Positions 26,651-35,353 are shown, numbered from the stretch's first letter. The stretch is 64,000 nt of DNA from Pyxidicoccus xibeiensis (GCF_024198175.1 NZ_JAJVKV010000004.1:310001-374000), one strand, 5' to 3'. Notes: a model not told the origin generated them from the letters alone. Translations and numbers: made by a program.

Positions 26651-27094
26651 ATGAAGTCCGCAATCATGTTCTTGCGTGCAATGACTTTGGTGGGAGCGAG
26701 CCTGGCGCTGACGGCCTGTGGTGGAGACCTGCCGCCCGCGGAAGCAGGGGCGCTGGAGGCGGACGCCCTGGGGCAGGCGGAGTCCGAGCTGGGCTCCTGC
26801 GCCAACTGGTCCGAGTGGAACAACTCGGGCGCGACCACGTGTGAGTACCGAAGCTGTGGCTTCTACTGGCATTGCGACGGTGAGTGGCTCGCGGGGGCTC
26901 CGGCGAACGACTCGGGCGCTGAGCCGGATGAGCTCCTTCCTCCTCCTTGCGAGGACGGCTCCTATCCCTATCGCGTCAACAACCCGGGCACTTTCGCCCA
27001 GCAGTACAGCTACCGCGCGTGCTTCAATGAAGCCGGTACCTACACGCACACGGAATACCAGTACCAGAACGTCCTGAGCACCTGCGGCTGCTGA
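26651..27094 (+). CDS. Small Cys-rich lipoprotein
   Basis: ATG 26651 follows GGAGAGGAG. The 147-residue product begins with a signal peptide and lipobox (LALTAC, Cys23). The mature part has nine or more Cys (CANW, TCEYRSCGFYWHC, PPPCEDGSYPY, RACFNEAGTY, STCGC), so it is probably disulfide-stabilised outside the cytoplasm. Similar small secreted Cys-rich proteins are common in myxobacteria; no function is known. It is followed by a strong terminator hairpin. Confidence 0.75.
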   Translation: MKSAIMFLRAMTLVGASLALTACGGDLPPAEAGALEADALGQAESELGSCANWSEWNNSGATTCEYRSCGFYWHCDGEWLAGAPANDSGAEPDELLPPPCEDGSYPYRVNNPGTFAQQYSYRACFNEAGTYTHTEYQYQNVLSTCGC

Positions 27095-27108
27095 GCTGCG
27101 ACGGCTCC

Positions 27109-27139
27109 CCGGCCCACGGAGCTTCGCGCCGTGGGCCGG
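27109..27139 (+). terminator. Perfect 11-bp stem-loop after the Cys-rich lipoprotein
   Basis: CCGGCCCACGG (27109-27119) and CCGTGGGCCGG (27129-27139) pair exactly around a 9-nt loop, 14 bp past the stop at 27094. It is a good candidate for an intrinsic terminator despite the lack of a T-run. Confidence 0.75.
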
Positions 27140-27160
27140 CCTGACGGTGGGTACCTCTCA

Positions 27161-27280
27161 GACTCCATGAAGTCCCTCGTGCAGCGCTCCGCACCGCGCA
27201 CGCGGAGACTGCTCGCGAGGTAGTGGGGCTCCAACGCCATCCGGCAGGTGGACGCCCGCCCTCCTCACCGCACCGACCGC
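27161..27280 (-). pseudogene. 5' leader and start codon of the lost second kinase copy
   Basis: The match to 14163-14280 covers the leader and the ATG (27166-27168) of the Cys-tail kinase, then diverges after the second codon. The 3' end of the same kinase type is found 4 kb away at 22643-23147 on the same strand. The two pieces are therefore plausibly the ends of one gene whose middle was replaced. The rest of this gap, to 27443, shows nothing else. Confidence 0.65.
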
Positions 27281-27443
27281 CAACCTGGAAGCCCGTCGTG
27301 GCTGTCTCACCCACCACCTGCTTGCCGCGCGCCTGCTCATACGCCACCGAGATCGACTGCTGCCACCTTCTTCCCGGTCGTGGCAAGCTCCGCGAGCCGA
27401 GCCTGCACCAGCCTCTTCACCAACTTCGGATAAGCAGCAGGAC

Positions 27444-27695
27444 ATGACCATCACCGTCACCGCCTTTGAACGCTCGCCCGCTCGCGGCAGGGGACTGGCG
27501 CGGGACATGAGGGTGTGCTGGGCGCTGGAAGAGGTGGGCCAGCCCTACGAAGTCCGTCTGCTGTCGTTCGCTGCGTTGAAGGAGCCCGCGCACAAGGCGC
27601 TGCATCCGTTTCGCCGCGGCTTCATGCGACGGCGCGCGCACGACGACGAAAACGGTCAGCTCGTTCACGACGTCCGCCACGCCATCCGGAAGTGA
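27444..27695 (+). pseudogene. Glutathione S-transferase N-terminal fragment
   Basis: Residues 1-57 (MTITVTAFERSP, DMRVCWALEEVGQPYEVRLL, then EPAHKALHPF) are the thioredoxin-fold half of a GST. Where the family continues with a cis-Pro motif (GQIPTxxxG) the frame changes to RRGFMRRRAHDDENG and ends after 83 codons. The helical C-terminal domain (~120 residues) is absent. The frame was disrupted by deletion or rearrangement, so the product should not bind glutathione normally. Confidence 0.65.
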
Positions 27696-27743
27696 TACGT
27701 TCGCGCTGGCTGGTTTCCAGCACATCGACTGCCAGGTGTCCCG

Positions 27744-28715
27744 GTGCCCGAGACGGTGACGGTGGCGACGTACTTCGTGCGGCCGCTGCGGCGCTTCCTC
27801 GCCGCCCGGGGCGTGGATGCCTCGCGCGTCTTCCCGGCCGGACTGCCGGAGGCGGAGGGCCGCATCGAGCTGGAGGCCGCCGCCGGACTCTGGCGCGCCG
27901 CCGCCGAGGTGGACCCGCTCGTGGGCCTGCGGGTGGCGCGCGAGCTGGTGCCCGGGGACTTCGGAGCGCTCGAGTACGCCGCGCGCTCCAGCCCCACCCT
28001 GCGCGCCGCCTTCGAGCGTGTCAGCCGCTACCACGGACTGCTCAATGACCGGAGCCGGGTGACGCTGAGCCAGGCCGGGGGCGAGGTGCGCATCCGCTAC
28101 CTGCGCCCCGGCATCGAGGCGCGGATGCCGCCTTCGTATGTCGAGTTCGTGCTCGGCAGTTGGATGAACATGTGCCTGCAGCTCGCGGACACGCCGCTCA
28201 TGCCCGCACGGGTGTTGCTCCCCCACCCCGCGCCCAGGGACACGTCGCTGCACCGCGCCGTCTTCGGCGAGGGCGTGCGCTTCGGCGGCGAGGAGGCCGA
28301 GCTGCACTTCCTGGCCGGAGTGCTCGACACCGCGCTGCCCAGAGGGGACGCCTCGCTCGCGAGCGTGCTCGACCGGCATGTCGAGCAGCTGCTGCTCCAG
28401 GCACGGGCCACGCGCCCCTGGTCCACGCGGGTCGGCGAGGACGTGGCGCGGCAGCTCGCGGACGGCGTCCCCCGGCTGGAGCAGGTGGCGGGGCGGCTGG
28501 GCGTGTCGCCGCGGGCGCTGCGGCGCCGGCTGGAGGAGGAAGGGACGACCTTCGCGCGCGTCGTGGATGAGCTGCGCCGGGGGCTGGCGCTGGAGCTGAC
28601 CCGCAACCCCGGAGTGTCGCTCGGAGAGTTGGCCTTCCTGCTCGGCTTCTCGGAGCCCAGCGCCTTCCACCGGGCCTTCCGCCGCTGGACGGGCCGGACG
28701 CCGCGAGGGGGCTGA
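27744..28715 (+). CDS. AraC family transcriptional regulator
   Basis: GTG 27744 opens a 323-residue protein. Residues ~20-200 match the arabinose-binding-like N-domain (PF12625 type) seen in OruR/ArgR-like AraC regulators (VGLRVARELVPGDFGALEYA, PSYVEFVLGSWM). The C-terminal ~100 residues hold the double HTH: PRLEQVAGRLGVSPRALRRRLEEEG and LGELAFLLGFSEPSAFHRAFRRWTGRTP, the AraC signature, each quoted in part. It precedes the lactonase-like lipoprotein gene by 89 bp on the same strand and may control it. Confidence 0.92.
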   Translation: MPETVTVATYFVRPLRRFLAARGVDASRVFPAGLPEAEGRIELEAAAGLWRAAAEVDPLVGLRVARELVPGDFGALEYAARSSPTLRAAFERVSRYHGLLNDRSRVTLSQAGGEVRIRYLRPGIEARMPPSYVEFVLGSWMNMCLQLADTPLMPARVLLPHPAPRDTSLHRAVFGEGVRFGGEEAELHFLAGVLDTALPRGDASLASVLDRHVEQLLLQARATRPWSTRVGEDVARQLADGVPRLEQVAGRLGVSPRALRRRLEEEGTTFARVVDELRRGLALELTRNPGVSLGELAFLLGFSEPSAFHRAFRRWTGRTPRGG

Positions 28716-28804
28716 GGCGGTCAGCGCGGTCACCCGTGCGGTCAGCGCGGTCACGGTGCACGGGCCGTGTCGCGGGCATGAAGGAGCCATCGAAAGGTGC
28801 TCCG

Positions 28805-29767
28805 ATGGCAAGACCCTCCCTGCTGCATCCCGCCGCCTTGGCGGCCATGTTGTCCCTCCTCGGAGTGCTCGCGCTCGGGTGTGCCGCCGCGGCCCTGGTG
28901 CCCTACCGGCCCGTCGAGGTCGAGGGCACCACGCCCCCGGGCCCGCCGTACACGCTGCCACCGCCCCGGCAGGGCTTGCGCCTGCATGTCTTCAACACGG
29001 CGATGAATCGCATGTCCTCGCTCCTGGTCGGCTCGCAGCGGCCGTGGCGGCCCGCGCCCGCCTTCGTCCTCGAGCACCCGACCCAGGGCCTGGTGCTGTT
29101 CGACGCGGGCATCTCGCCGGAGGTGGCCCGCGAGGGCGAGCGCGCCCTGCCCGTGCCCCTGCAGTGGCTCATCGAGAGCCGGGGCCGGGAGGAGCGGCTG
29201 CTGACAGCCCAGCTCCACGAAGCGGGCCTTCGCGTGGAGGACGTGCGTCAGGTGCTCGTGTCACACCTTCATGAGGACCACGTGGGGGAGCTGGGAGCCT
29301 TCCAGCAGGCGCGCATCATCGGTGGGCCCGGCACCGCCGGCTTCGCCGCCGAGCACGGGTGGACGGAGCGCTGGCACGAGGAGTCCTTCGAAGGTGCCCG
29401 CCCGTTCCCGCCCTTCGACGCGAGCGTGGACCTCTTCGGTGACGGCAGCGTGGTGCTGCTCGCCGGTGGCGGGCACACCCGCGAGGACCTGCTCGCCTGG
29501 GTCTCCCTGCCCTCAGGCCCGGTGCTGCTCGCGGGTGACGCGGTGGTGCATCGCGACTGGCTGGAGAGCCAGGACGTTCAGCGCATCGCCTCGAAGCCCC
29601 AGCGAGCGGCGGACGTGCGCAACCAGGTGCGTGCGCTGCTCTCCGCGCGGCCGGACGTGGTGCTGCTCGCAGGCCATGACCTGCGAGGCATTCCGATGGA
29701 CCGCGAGGACCTCCGGGTCCACCACCCGGAGTGGCTCACCCCCGAGGCCTGGCCGGTGTCGCCATGA
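28805..29767 (+). CDS. MBL-fold hydrolase lipoprotein, AHL-lactonase-like
   Basis: ATG 28805, preceded by AAAGGTG, gives 320 residues with a signal peptide ending in the lipobox LALGC (Cys22). The MBL metal site is HLHEDH (His154, His156, Asp158, His159), followed by GGGHTRED, LLAGDAVV and LLAGHDL. Spacing and the DAGISPEVAREG strand resemble N-acyl-homoserine lactone lactonases rather than beta-lactamases. Membrane anchoring would place the enzyme outside the cytoplasm, where it could quench signals of other bacteria; that is inference. An upstream ATG at 28778 is possible. Confidence 0.82.
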   Translation: MARPSLLHPAALAAMLSLLGVLALGCAAAALVPYRPVEVEGTTPPGPPYTLPPPRQGLRLHVFNTAMNRMSSLLVGSQRPWRPAPAFVLEHPTQGLVLFDAGISPEVAREGERALPVPLQWLIESRGREERLLTAQLHEAGLRVEDVRQVLVSHLHEDHVGELGAFQQARIIGGPGTAGFAAEHGWTERWHEESFEGARPFPPFDASVDLFGDGSVVLLAGGGHTREDLLAWVSLPSGPVLLAGDAVVHRDWLESQDVQRIASKPQRAADVRNQVRALLSARPDVVLLAGHDLRGIPMDREDLRVHHPEWLTPEAWPVSP

Positions 29768-29965
29768 GGTGAATGCAGAGCGAGCCTTCGGCAGGGTCGA
29801 GGGCGTCGGCTTTGGCCTGGCGCGCGGACCGGCGCGCCTCCCCGCGGGTGAAGTACGGCTTGGTCGACATTTACGAGCATGCAGCGCGGCGGCCTCGCGA
29901 TGGCTCCGTCGAAGGACACGCTAGAGCAAAGCGCGCTCACGTCGTCTTCGGGGGACGAGCCGAGG

Positions 29966-30838
29966 TCAGGTCCGCTCGGCAAGACGGTTCAAGGTGTCCA
30001 GGTCCTCGGCGCTCAGGGTGAGCGTGGCGCTTGCGAGGTTCTCCCTGAGGTGTGTGAGCGACGACGTGCCCGGGATGAGAAGCACGTTGGGGGACCGGTG
30101 CAGGAGCCAGGCCAGCGCAACCTGCATCGGTGTCGCGCCCAGCCGCGCGGCCACGTCGTTCAGCGCGCTCGACTGCAGCGGCGTGAAGCCGCCCAGCGGG
30201 AAGTACGGCACGTAGGCCGTACCCCTGGCGGCGAGCTCGTCTATCAGGGCGTCGTCATGCCGGTGCGTCAGGTTGTAGTGGTTCTGCACGCAGACGATTT
30301 CGACGAGCTTGCGACCCTCGGCGACCTGCGTCGGCGTGACGTTGCTCAAGCCGATGTGGCGGATGAGGCCGCGCTGCTGAAGCTCCGCGAGCGCGGTGAG
30401 CGGCGCCTCGATTGAGCCTTCAGCCGGACCCGCGACGTCGAACATCGCACGGAAGTTCACGACCTCGAGCACCTCGAGCCCGAGATTGCGCAGGTTGTCG
30501 TGGACCGCGCGCTCGAGGTCAGCGGCGGAGAACGCAGGCTCCCACGAACCGTCGGGGCCGCGCACCGCGCCGACCTTGGTGGCGATGACCAGCCCGTCGC
30601 GATACGGATGCAGCGCCTCACGGATGAGCTGGTTGGTCACGTGGGGGCCGTAGATGTCACTGGTGTCGAGATGGTCGACGCCCTGGGCGATGGCCTCTCG
30701 CAGCACGGCAACCGCCGCCTGGCGGTCCCTGGGCGGGCCGAAGACGCCGGGGCCGGCGAGCTGCATGGCGCCGTACCCCACGCGGCGGATGGTGTGTGTG
30801 CCGAGGCGATAGCTGCGGGAGATGTGGCTGAGGGTCAT
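29966..30838 (-). CDS. Aldo/keto reductase
   Basis: ATG 30838 follows CAGGAGC and gives 290 residues. The TIM-barrel AKR landmarks are DTSDIYGPH (catalytic Asp and Tyr), ATKVG (catalytic Lys), RHIGLSNVTPTQV, VQNHYNLTHR and the NADPH site VLLIPGTSS. The usual catalytic His strand (LxxHRxD) is replaced by VVNFRAMFD, as in the oxidoreductase subgroup with NLR/NFR here. It is divergent from the LysR gene at 30943 with a shared 104-bp regulatory gap, so it is the likely target of that regulator. Confidence 0.88.
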   Translation of the reverse strand: MTLSHISRSYRLGTHTIRRVGYGAMQLAGPGVFGPPRDRQAAVAVLREAIAQGVDHLDTSDIYGPHVTNQLIREALHPYRDGLVIATKVGAVRGPDGSWEPAFSAADLERAVHDNLRNLGLEVLEVVNFRAMFDVAGPAEGSIEAPLTALAELQQRGLIRHIGLSNVTPTQVAEGRKLVEIVCVQNHYNLTHRHDDALIDELAARGTAYVPYFPLGGFTPLQSSALNDVAARLGATPMQVALAWLLHRSPNVLLIPGTSSLTHLRENLASATLTLSAEDLDTLNRLAERT

Positions 30839-30908
30839 GGCGAAGCTCCTGGGTTGCTCGACGCTGCCCACCCTCTACGCAAGGAAGCACTGCACGACTA
30901 CCGGTGGC

Positions 30909-30939
30909 AATCCGCACAGGCCGTGCGAAAATCCGCACA
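30909..30939. promoter_or_regulatory. Direct repeats AATCCGCACA spaced 21 bp, candidate LysR site
   Basis: AATCCGCACA occurs at 30909-30918 and 30930-30939, exactly two helical turns apart. Between them CGCAC-aggcc-GTGCG forms an inverted repeat (30913-30927). The block lies in the divergent promoter between the aldo/keto reductase and the LysR gene and ends 3 bp before the LysR ATG. This fits autoregulation by LysR. Confidence 0.5.
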
Positions 30940-30942
30940 ACG

Positions 30943-31842
30943 ATGGATGAGCTCGCTGACCTCACGGCATTCATGACGGTCGCTCGCGAGGGCGGGTTCC
31001 GCAGCGCTGCTCGCGTGGCGGGGAGCAGCGCTTCGCGCATGGGAGACGCTGTCCGTCGGCTGGAGGCCCGGCTCGGCGTTCGGTTGCTGCATCGCACCAC
31101 GCGCAGCGTGACGCCTACGGACGCAGGGGGCCGGCTGCTCGAGCGGCTCGCGCCTGCGCTCGGCGAGGTGCGCTCGGCGTTGGACGTGGTCAACGACTTC
31201 CGCGACCGCCCCGCGGGACGCCTGCGGCTCAACGTCCCGATTGCGGCGGCGCGGCTCGTGCTGCCGCGCATCGTGCCGCCGTTCCTCGCGAAGTACCCCG
31301 ACATCTGTCTGGAGGTCATCGCCGAGGAGCGCCTCGTCGACGTGGTGGCCGAGGGCTATGACGCGGGCATCCGCTACGAAGAGCGGCTCGCGCAGGACAT
31401 GGTGGCTGTTCCCATCGGCCCTCGCGTCCAGCGCTTCGCGACAGCCGCCTCGCCCGCCTACCTCGCCCGTCGTGGGCGCCCCAGACATCCGCGCGAGCTG
31501 CTGGAGCATGCGTGCCTGGGGGGGCGGTACACGAATGGCCCGCTGCATGCGTGGGAATTCGAACGCAACGGGGTGACGCTCAGCGTCGCTCCGAAGGGAC
31601 CGCTGACTGTCGGCCTTGGCACGACCACCGACCTCGCAGTGGATGCGGCCGTGGCTGGCACCGGAATCATCTACGGCTTCGAGGACTGGCTTCGTCCCTT
31701 CATCGACCGAGGCGAGCTCGAGCCCGTACTGGAATCATGGTGGCCGAGCTTCTCCGGGCCATTTCTCTACTACCCCGGTCGTCACCACCTCCCGACGCCG
31801 CTGCGTGCGTTCATTGACTTCGTCAAATCGATGCAGCCCTGA
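30943..31842 (+). CDS. LysR family transcriptional regulator
   Basis: The start chosen is ATG 30943 (MDELADLTAFMTVAREGG), giving 299 residues. The N-terminal winged HTH reads FRSAARVAGSSASRMGDAVRRLEARLG, quoted here as the recognition region, followed by RLLHRTTRSVTPTDAG. The effector domain contains GRLRLNVPIAA, DICLEVIAEERLVDVV and AVDAAVAGTGIIYGFEDWL. It belongs to the group of LysR proteins divergently paired with a redox enzyme. The inducer is unknown. Confidence 0.93.
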   Translation: MDELADLTAFMTVAREGGFRSAARVAGSSASRMGDAVRRLEARLGVRLLHRTTRSVTPTDAGGRLLERLAPALGEVRSALDVVNDFRDRPAGRLRLNVPIAAARLVLPRIVPPFLAKYPDICLEVIAEERLVDVVAEGYDAGIRYEERLAQDMVAVPIGPRVQRFATAASPAYLARRGRPRHPRELLEHACLGGRYTNGPLHAWEFERNGVTLSVAPKGPLTVGLGTTTDLAVDAAVAGTGIIYGFEDWLRPFIDRGELEPVLESWWPSFSGPFLYYPGRHHLPTPLRAFIDFVKSMQP

Positions 31843-31868
31843 TGCGGCTGAATCATCGAGAGCGAGCC

Positions 31869-32633
31869 ATGCGAAACCTCATTCTCTGGACCCTGCTGTT
31901 GTTCTCCACGACAACCCTTGCCGCCGAGACACGGCTGGTCGTGAGGGCTCGCGCCCGGGACGGCAAGTTCGTCGGGACATCCATGGGGGGCGTGCGGGTG
32001 GTGCTTCGGGATGCGGAGTCCGGCCAGGTGCTGGCCAGCGGGGTCACCTCCGGCTCGACAGGCAACACCCAGACGCTGATGAAGCAGCCACAGGTGCGGG
32101 GGGCGCCGCTCGCGGATGAGGCATCCGCGAAGTTCACGGCCACCCTGGACATCACCGAGCCGCGGCTGGTGACGGTGGAGGTGTCCGGGCCGCTCGCGCA
32201 GCGGCAGGCGCTCGTGACCAGTACGACCCAGCTCTGGCTGCTGCCCGGCAAGCACCTCGAGGGCGATGGCCTCATCCTGGAGCTGCCTGGCTTCGTGGTG
32301 GATGTGCTGGCGCCATCCGCTCACGAGTTCTTCAAGCTCGCGGGAGACAAGAAGCTCACCATTCCGCTTCGCGCCAACCTCACCCTCATGTGTGGCTGCC
32401 CAACGGAGCCCAAGGGGCTCTGGGACTCCAACCGGTATGCGCTGCAGGCCACGGTGAAGCACAACGGGAAGCCGCTCACCCAGCTCCCCCTGAAGCATGC
32501 CGGGAAGACCAGCACCTTCGAGGGTGAGCTCGTCGTACAGCAGCAGGGCGCATACGAAGTCACGGTGACTGCGTACGACCCCGTCACCGGCAACGCCGGA
32601 GTGGACCACACCACGTTCGTCGTCGAGCAGTGA
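31869..32633 (+). CDS. Secreted Ig-like protein of unknown function
   Basis: ATG 31869 opens a signal peptide (MRNLILWTLLLFSTTTLAA) and a 254-residue protein with alternating strands, for example TRLVVRARARDGKFV, VRVVLRDAESGQVLASG and a C-terminal YEVTVTAYDPVTGNAGVDHTT, given in part. One pair of Cys (MCGCP) lies near residue 175. It resembles repeated-beta carrier or adhesion proteins, but no family is recognised. It ends 50 bp before the convergent lipoprotein gene. Confidence 0.7.
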   Translation: MRNLILWTLLLFSTTTLAAETRLVVRARARDGKFVGTSMGGVRVVLRDAESGQVLASGVTSGSTGNTQTLMKQPQVRGAPLADEASAKFTATLDITEPRLVTVEVSGPLAQRQALVTSTTQLWLLPGKHLEGDGLILELPGFVVDVLAPSAHEFFKLAGDKKLTIPLRANLTLMCGCPTEPKGLWDSNRYALQATVKHNGKPLTQLPLKHAGKTSTFEGELVVQQQGAYEVTVTAYDPVTGNAGVDHTTFVVEQ

Positions 32634-32682
32634 CAGGGGGGACCCCGGCCCGCAACCTCACTCGAAGAGGCTCCGAGCGCTG

Positions 32683-33570
32683 TTAGAGGCAACCCGGCGG
32701 CGGCCGCACGCACTCGACGATGGGCCCACAGTCCGCCCTGCAGTTGATCCGGGTCTCCGGGGGCTCGCAGATGCCATCGCCGCAAGTCGCGGGGCTACAG
32801 TCCCGAGCACAGGAGAGCTCCGTTTCCGAGCCATTGCAGATGCCGTCGCCACACCGGACACAGTCCGCCTCGCACGACTCACCGGGGTCACAGATGGTGT
32901 CGCCACAGGACATCTTCCGGAGGCGGAAGCTCTGGAAGCACCCACCCGAGCGGTCATCCATGTCCATGATGATGGACGCGGACGTGGTCGAGGTCACGGT
33001 CTTCAGGCCCGTGTTCCTGCACTGCCCATTGTAGTTCTCATCCTCGAACTTCACGTCGAGGGCCACGTCGCTGCGCCCCGAGAGGCTGAACGAGAGGACA
33101 CAGCCCCCCGAGCGTCCGTCGGTGTTGATTCCCCAATAGGGTGCCAACACCGGGCTGCTGCTGCCGGTCACAGGAATCAAACGGGAGCCGGGATTGCCGC
33201 ACTGCCCGTTACCCGAGAAGACACCGTCTCCCTGAAAGTCGGCCAGGATCGTCAACCCGGACAGCTCGCCCTGCGGGTCGACGATGCCGAGCGTCTGCTG
33301 GCAGCCGCCAGAGCGCGAGTCCGTGTCGAGGTCGACTCGGGTCGTCCACTCTCCCAGGCCCTTGCCTTCATAGACATTGATTCCATTGTTGCATTGGCCG
33401 TTCGCGAAACTGTCCGCGTGGAAGTCGTGGTAGAAGACCACGCTGCTGATTGCATCGCGACGGGTGCCGAGTGCGTCAGCGGATGGCTCTTCTTCGACGG
33501 AACCACAACCAGCGGAGAGGCCCGCCGCAGCAGCGATGACCGCCGCCTGGGAGATGTAGCGCTTGAGCAT
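32683..33570 (-). CDS. Lipoprotein with two families of internal Cys-rich repeats
   Basis: ATG 33570, preceded by GAAGG, starts a lipoprotein signal (lipobox LSAGC, Cys22). Two kinds of repeat follow. Three ~55-residue units share NGQC-N-G and D-RSGGC (residues ~58-91, ~120-157, ~180-213). Three ~20-residue units share CGD-IC-E-C-DC (residues ~222-280). The second type is a known myxobacterial Cys-rich repeat, probably disulfide-bonded or metal-binding. The first type may be a lectin-like beta unit. The product ends with a Pro/Cys tail (RPPPGCL). Role unknown; it is probably on the cell surface. Confidence 0.78.
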   Translation of the reverse strand: MLKRYISQAAVIAAAAGLSAGCGSVEEEPSADALGTRRDAISSVVFYHDFHADSFANGQCNNGINVYEGKGLGEWTTRVDLDTDSRSGGCQQTLGIVDPQGELSGLTILADFQGDGVFSGNGQCGNPGSRLIPVTGSSSPVLAPYWGINTDGRSGGCVLSFSLSGRSDVALDVKFEDENYNGQCRNTGLKTVTSTTSASIIMDMDDRSGGCFQSFRLRKMSCGDTICDPGESCEADCVRCGDGICNGSETELSCARDCSPATCGDGICEPPETRINCRADCGPIVECVRPPPGCL

Positions 33571-33967
33571 GAGCTGTACCTTCGATGGAGACGACTGTGC
33601 GGGGTGGAGGCAGACGACTGGCGACGCAACGCATTGTATTTTCAGCCCGCGAAATCAGCTTCGAGGTTCGCATGGCCTCATCAACGCGAGTCATCGCCGA
33701 GGCAGGATATACATTGCGAATTCAGGACTGTCGAGCTTCGCCGTTCAAAGCCTTCAATGCACAGGGGTCGTCTCTCACCCAGGTTGTTGCTGTAATCAGG
33801 TAACTATTCGTAACCGCTCACTTCATTCCCTCACGCGCCGCGGCATGAGGCGCGGTGAAGGCGGGCCGTATGTCTTCCAGCGGCTCGCCGAGCAGCGCGC
33901 GACCGACGACTCCGAGCGGATTGAGGCAGGCTACGGGGTAACATGGTCCCCGTGGGAGGAGGCGCCG
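33571..33967. other. 397-bp intergenic region with AT-rich promoter segment
   Basis: The part around 33640-33815 is AT-richer than the surroundings and likely carries the promoter of the lipoprotein on the minus strand. At 33818-33925 the minus strand has a well-biased frame ending VGRALLGEPLEDIRPAF and then EGMK*, which could be the 3' remnant of a lost gene. Nothing else is supportable. Confidence 0.4.
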
Positions 33968-34453
33968 ATGAAGAAGCCCAGGACGCGGTGGCAGCAGGAG
34001 TTCGCGCCGGCCAGGAAACGCAACGAGGCCCTGCGCCTGTTCAGGGAGCGCTTGCTTGCCCTCCATCCCAGGGCGGAGTGGCCGGAGTGGGTCGACTCCT
34101 CTGTCATCATGCACCTCGACGTCCCTGCCTCCGGCAAGAGCACGTTCTCATTGCAGGCCTCCCCAGACCCCGCGCTTGCCCCGGGTCTACATTGGGAAGA
34201 GGTGAACGGCTCCAGGATGCTTGTCAGCATCGACAAGGAGACAGGCAAGAGGGGGGTCATCATTCACTGGTCGACGCATCCCTCGGAGATCGTGACGCTC
34301 TTCTCGGCAGTCCTCGATGACGAGACGTCGCAGGTGACGGTGCTCGTCGACAACGACTTCTCGAAGCTGGAGGGAGCGAAGTTCTATCGGGTTGAGTCGT
34401 ACTCTGGGTTGACCCGGTGCCTGTGGCACCAACTCGCCGAAGATGACGAGTGA
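33968..34453 (+). CDS. Small cytoplasmic protein of unknown function
   Basis: ATG 33968 follows GGGAGGAGG at good spacing. The 161-residue product starts with a basic helix (MKKPRTRWQQEFAPARKRNE), followed by a mixed region with WVDSSVIMHLDVPASGK and TLFSAVLDDETSQVTVLVDNDF. There is no signal peptide or membrane segment. I do not recognise the family. The strong ribosome-binding site and codon bias support expression. Confidence 0.65.
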   Translation: MKKPRTRWQQEFAPARKRNEALRLFRERLLALHPRAEWPEWVDSSVIMHLDVPASGKSTFSLQASPDPALAPGLHWEEVNGSRMLVSIDKETGKRGVIIHWSTHPSEIVTLFSAVLDDETSQVTVLVDNDFSKLEGAKFYRVESYSGLTRCLWHQLAEDDE

Positions 34454-34714
34454 GGGAACCCGCCTTCAGCGCGTGGTGCGGAGGCCCTTCAGCACGCCTG
34501 CGACGTTGACGCCGCCGCGGCACCTGCCTCATTCAAGGTCAGTTGTCTCCTGGCAGGGGACAGTGACGCGCGTCACGGGAACAGAGGCGAGCCGCCAAGT
34601 CCTCGGGATGAGGGCGGAAACACCCTCGCGGGCGGGCGGGTGTGAGCCGGGGCACAGGGCGTGCAATCCCGTCCTGTCGCAACACGCTCCACATTCCAAC
34701 CCGAGGAAGAACAA

Positions 34715-35353
34715 ATGAAGACGTTCCGAAAGCTCCTCTTCCCGCTGGTCCTCTCCGTGATGGCAAGCGCCTGTGGCGGCAGCGACAAGGATGATGACAC
34801 TGGCGACGGCAGCGGCGCGAAGCTGGGCGGCGGCAAGCAGGGCGCCGCGAAGGCGCTGCACCAGGCCAACCGCCCGGTTCGCGGCGAGAGCAGCGGCTTC
34901 GGCCAGGGGCTCGTGGCGATGGCGCTGCCGGATGTCTCCTCCGAGCGCACGGAGCCGGGCGCGGCCGGCGGCAAGGCCCTCGTGAAGGAGACCGTCAACG
35001 TCGCGGCGACCGGGGACATCCGCGTGGAGTCGGTCATCCAGTACGTCGACTACTCCGAGGACGGGAAGAACCGCTTCAACGGCACCATGACGGACACGGT
35101 GGTGGTGAGCGCCTCGAGCGGCACCGGAGAGGTGCTGCTCACGTCGAAGGGGCGCGTGCAAATCACGGGTGAGGTGACCGACTTCCTCGACGCCAACGCG
35201 ACGTTGAAGGTGGGGGGCGCGGAGATTTCGGCGACGACAGGCGAGGTCTCCATGAACATCCGGGGCACGCTCACCACCTCGTCGGGGGTGCACACCTACG
35301 CGGATGAGGCCATCAGCATCGTGGCGGATGGCACGCTGCCCGTGGCCCCCTAG
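34715..35353 (+). CDS. Putative lipoprotein
   Basis: ATG 34715 follows GAGGAAG. The first 20 residues are a lipoprotein signal with lipobox MASAC, and the next residues are acidic (DKDDDTGDGS). The remainder (to residue 212) is beta-rich with regular Thr/Val strands such as KETVNVAATGDIRVESVIQY and GTLTTSSGVHTYADE. No domain is recognised. The gene is isolated. Confidence 0.7.
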   Translation: MKTFRKLLFPLVLSVMASACGGSDKDDDTGDGSGAKLGGGKQGAAKALHQANRPVRGESSGFGQGLVAMALPDVSSERTEPGAAGGKALVKETVNVAATGDIRVESVIQYVDYSEDGKNRFNGTMTDTVVVSASSGTGEVLLTSKGRVQITGEVTDFLDANATLKVGGAEISATTGEVSMNIRGTLTTSSGVHTYADEAISIVADGTLPVAP

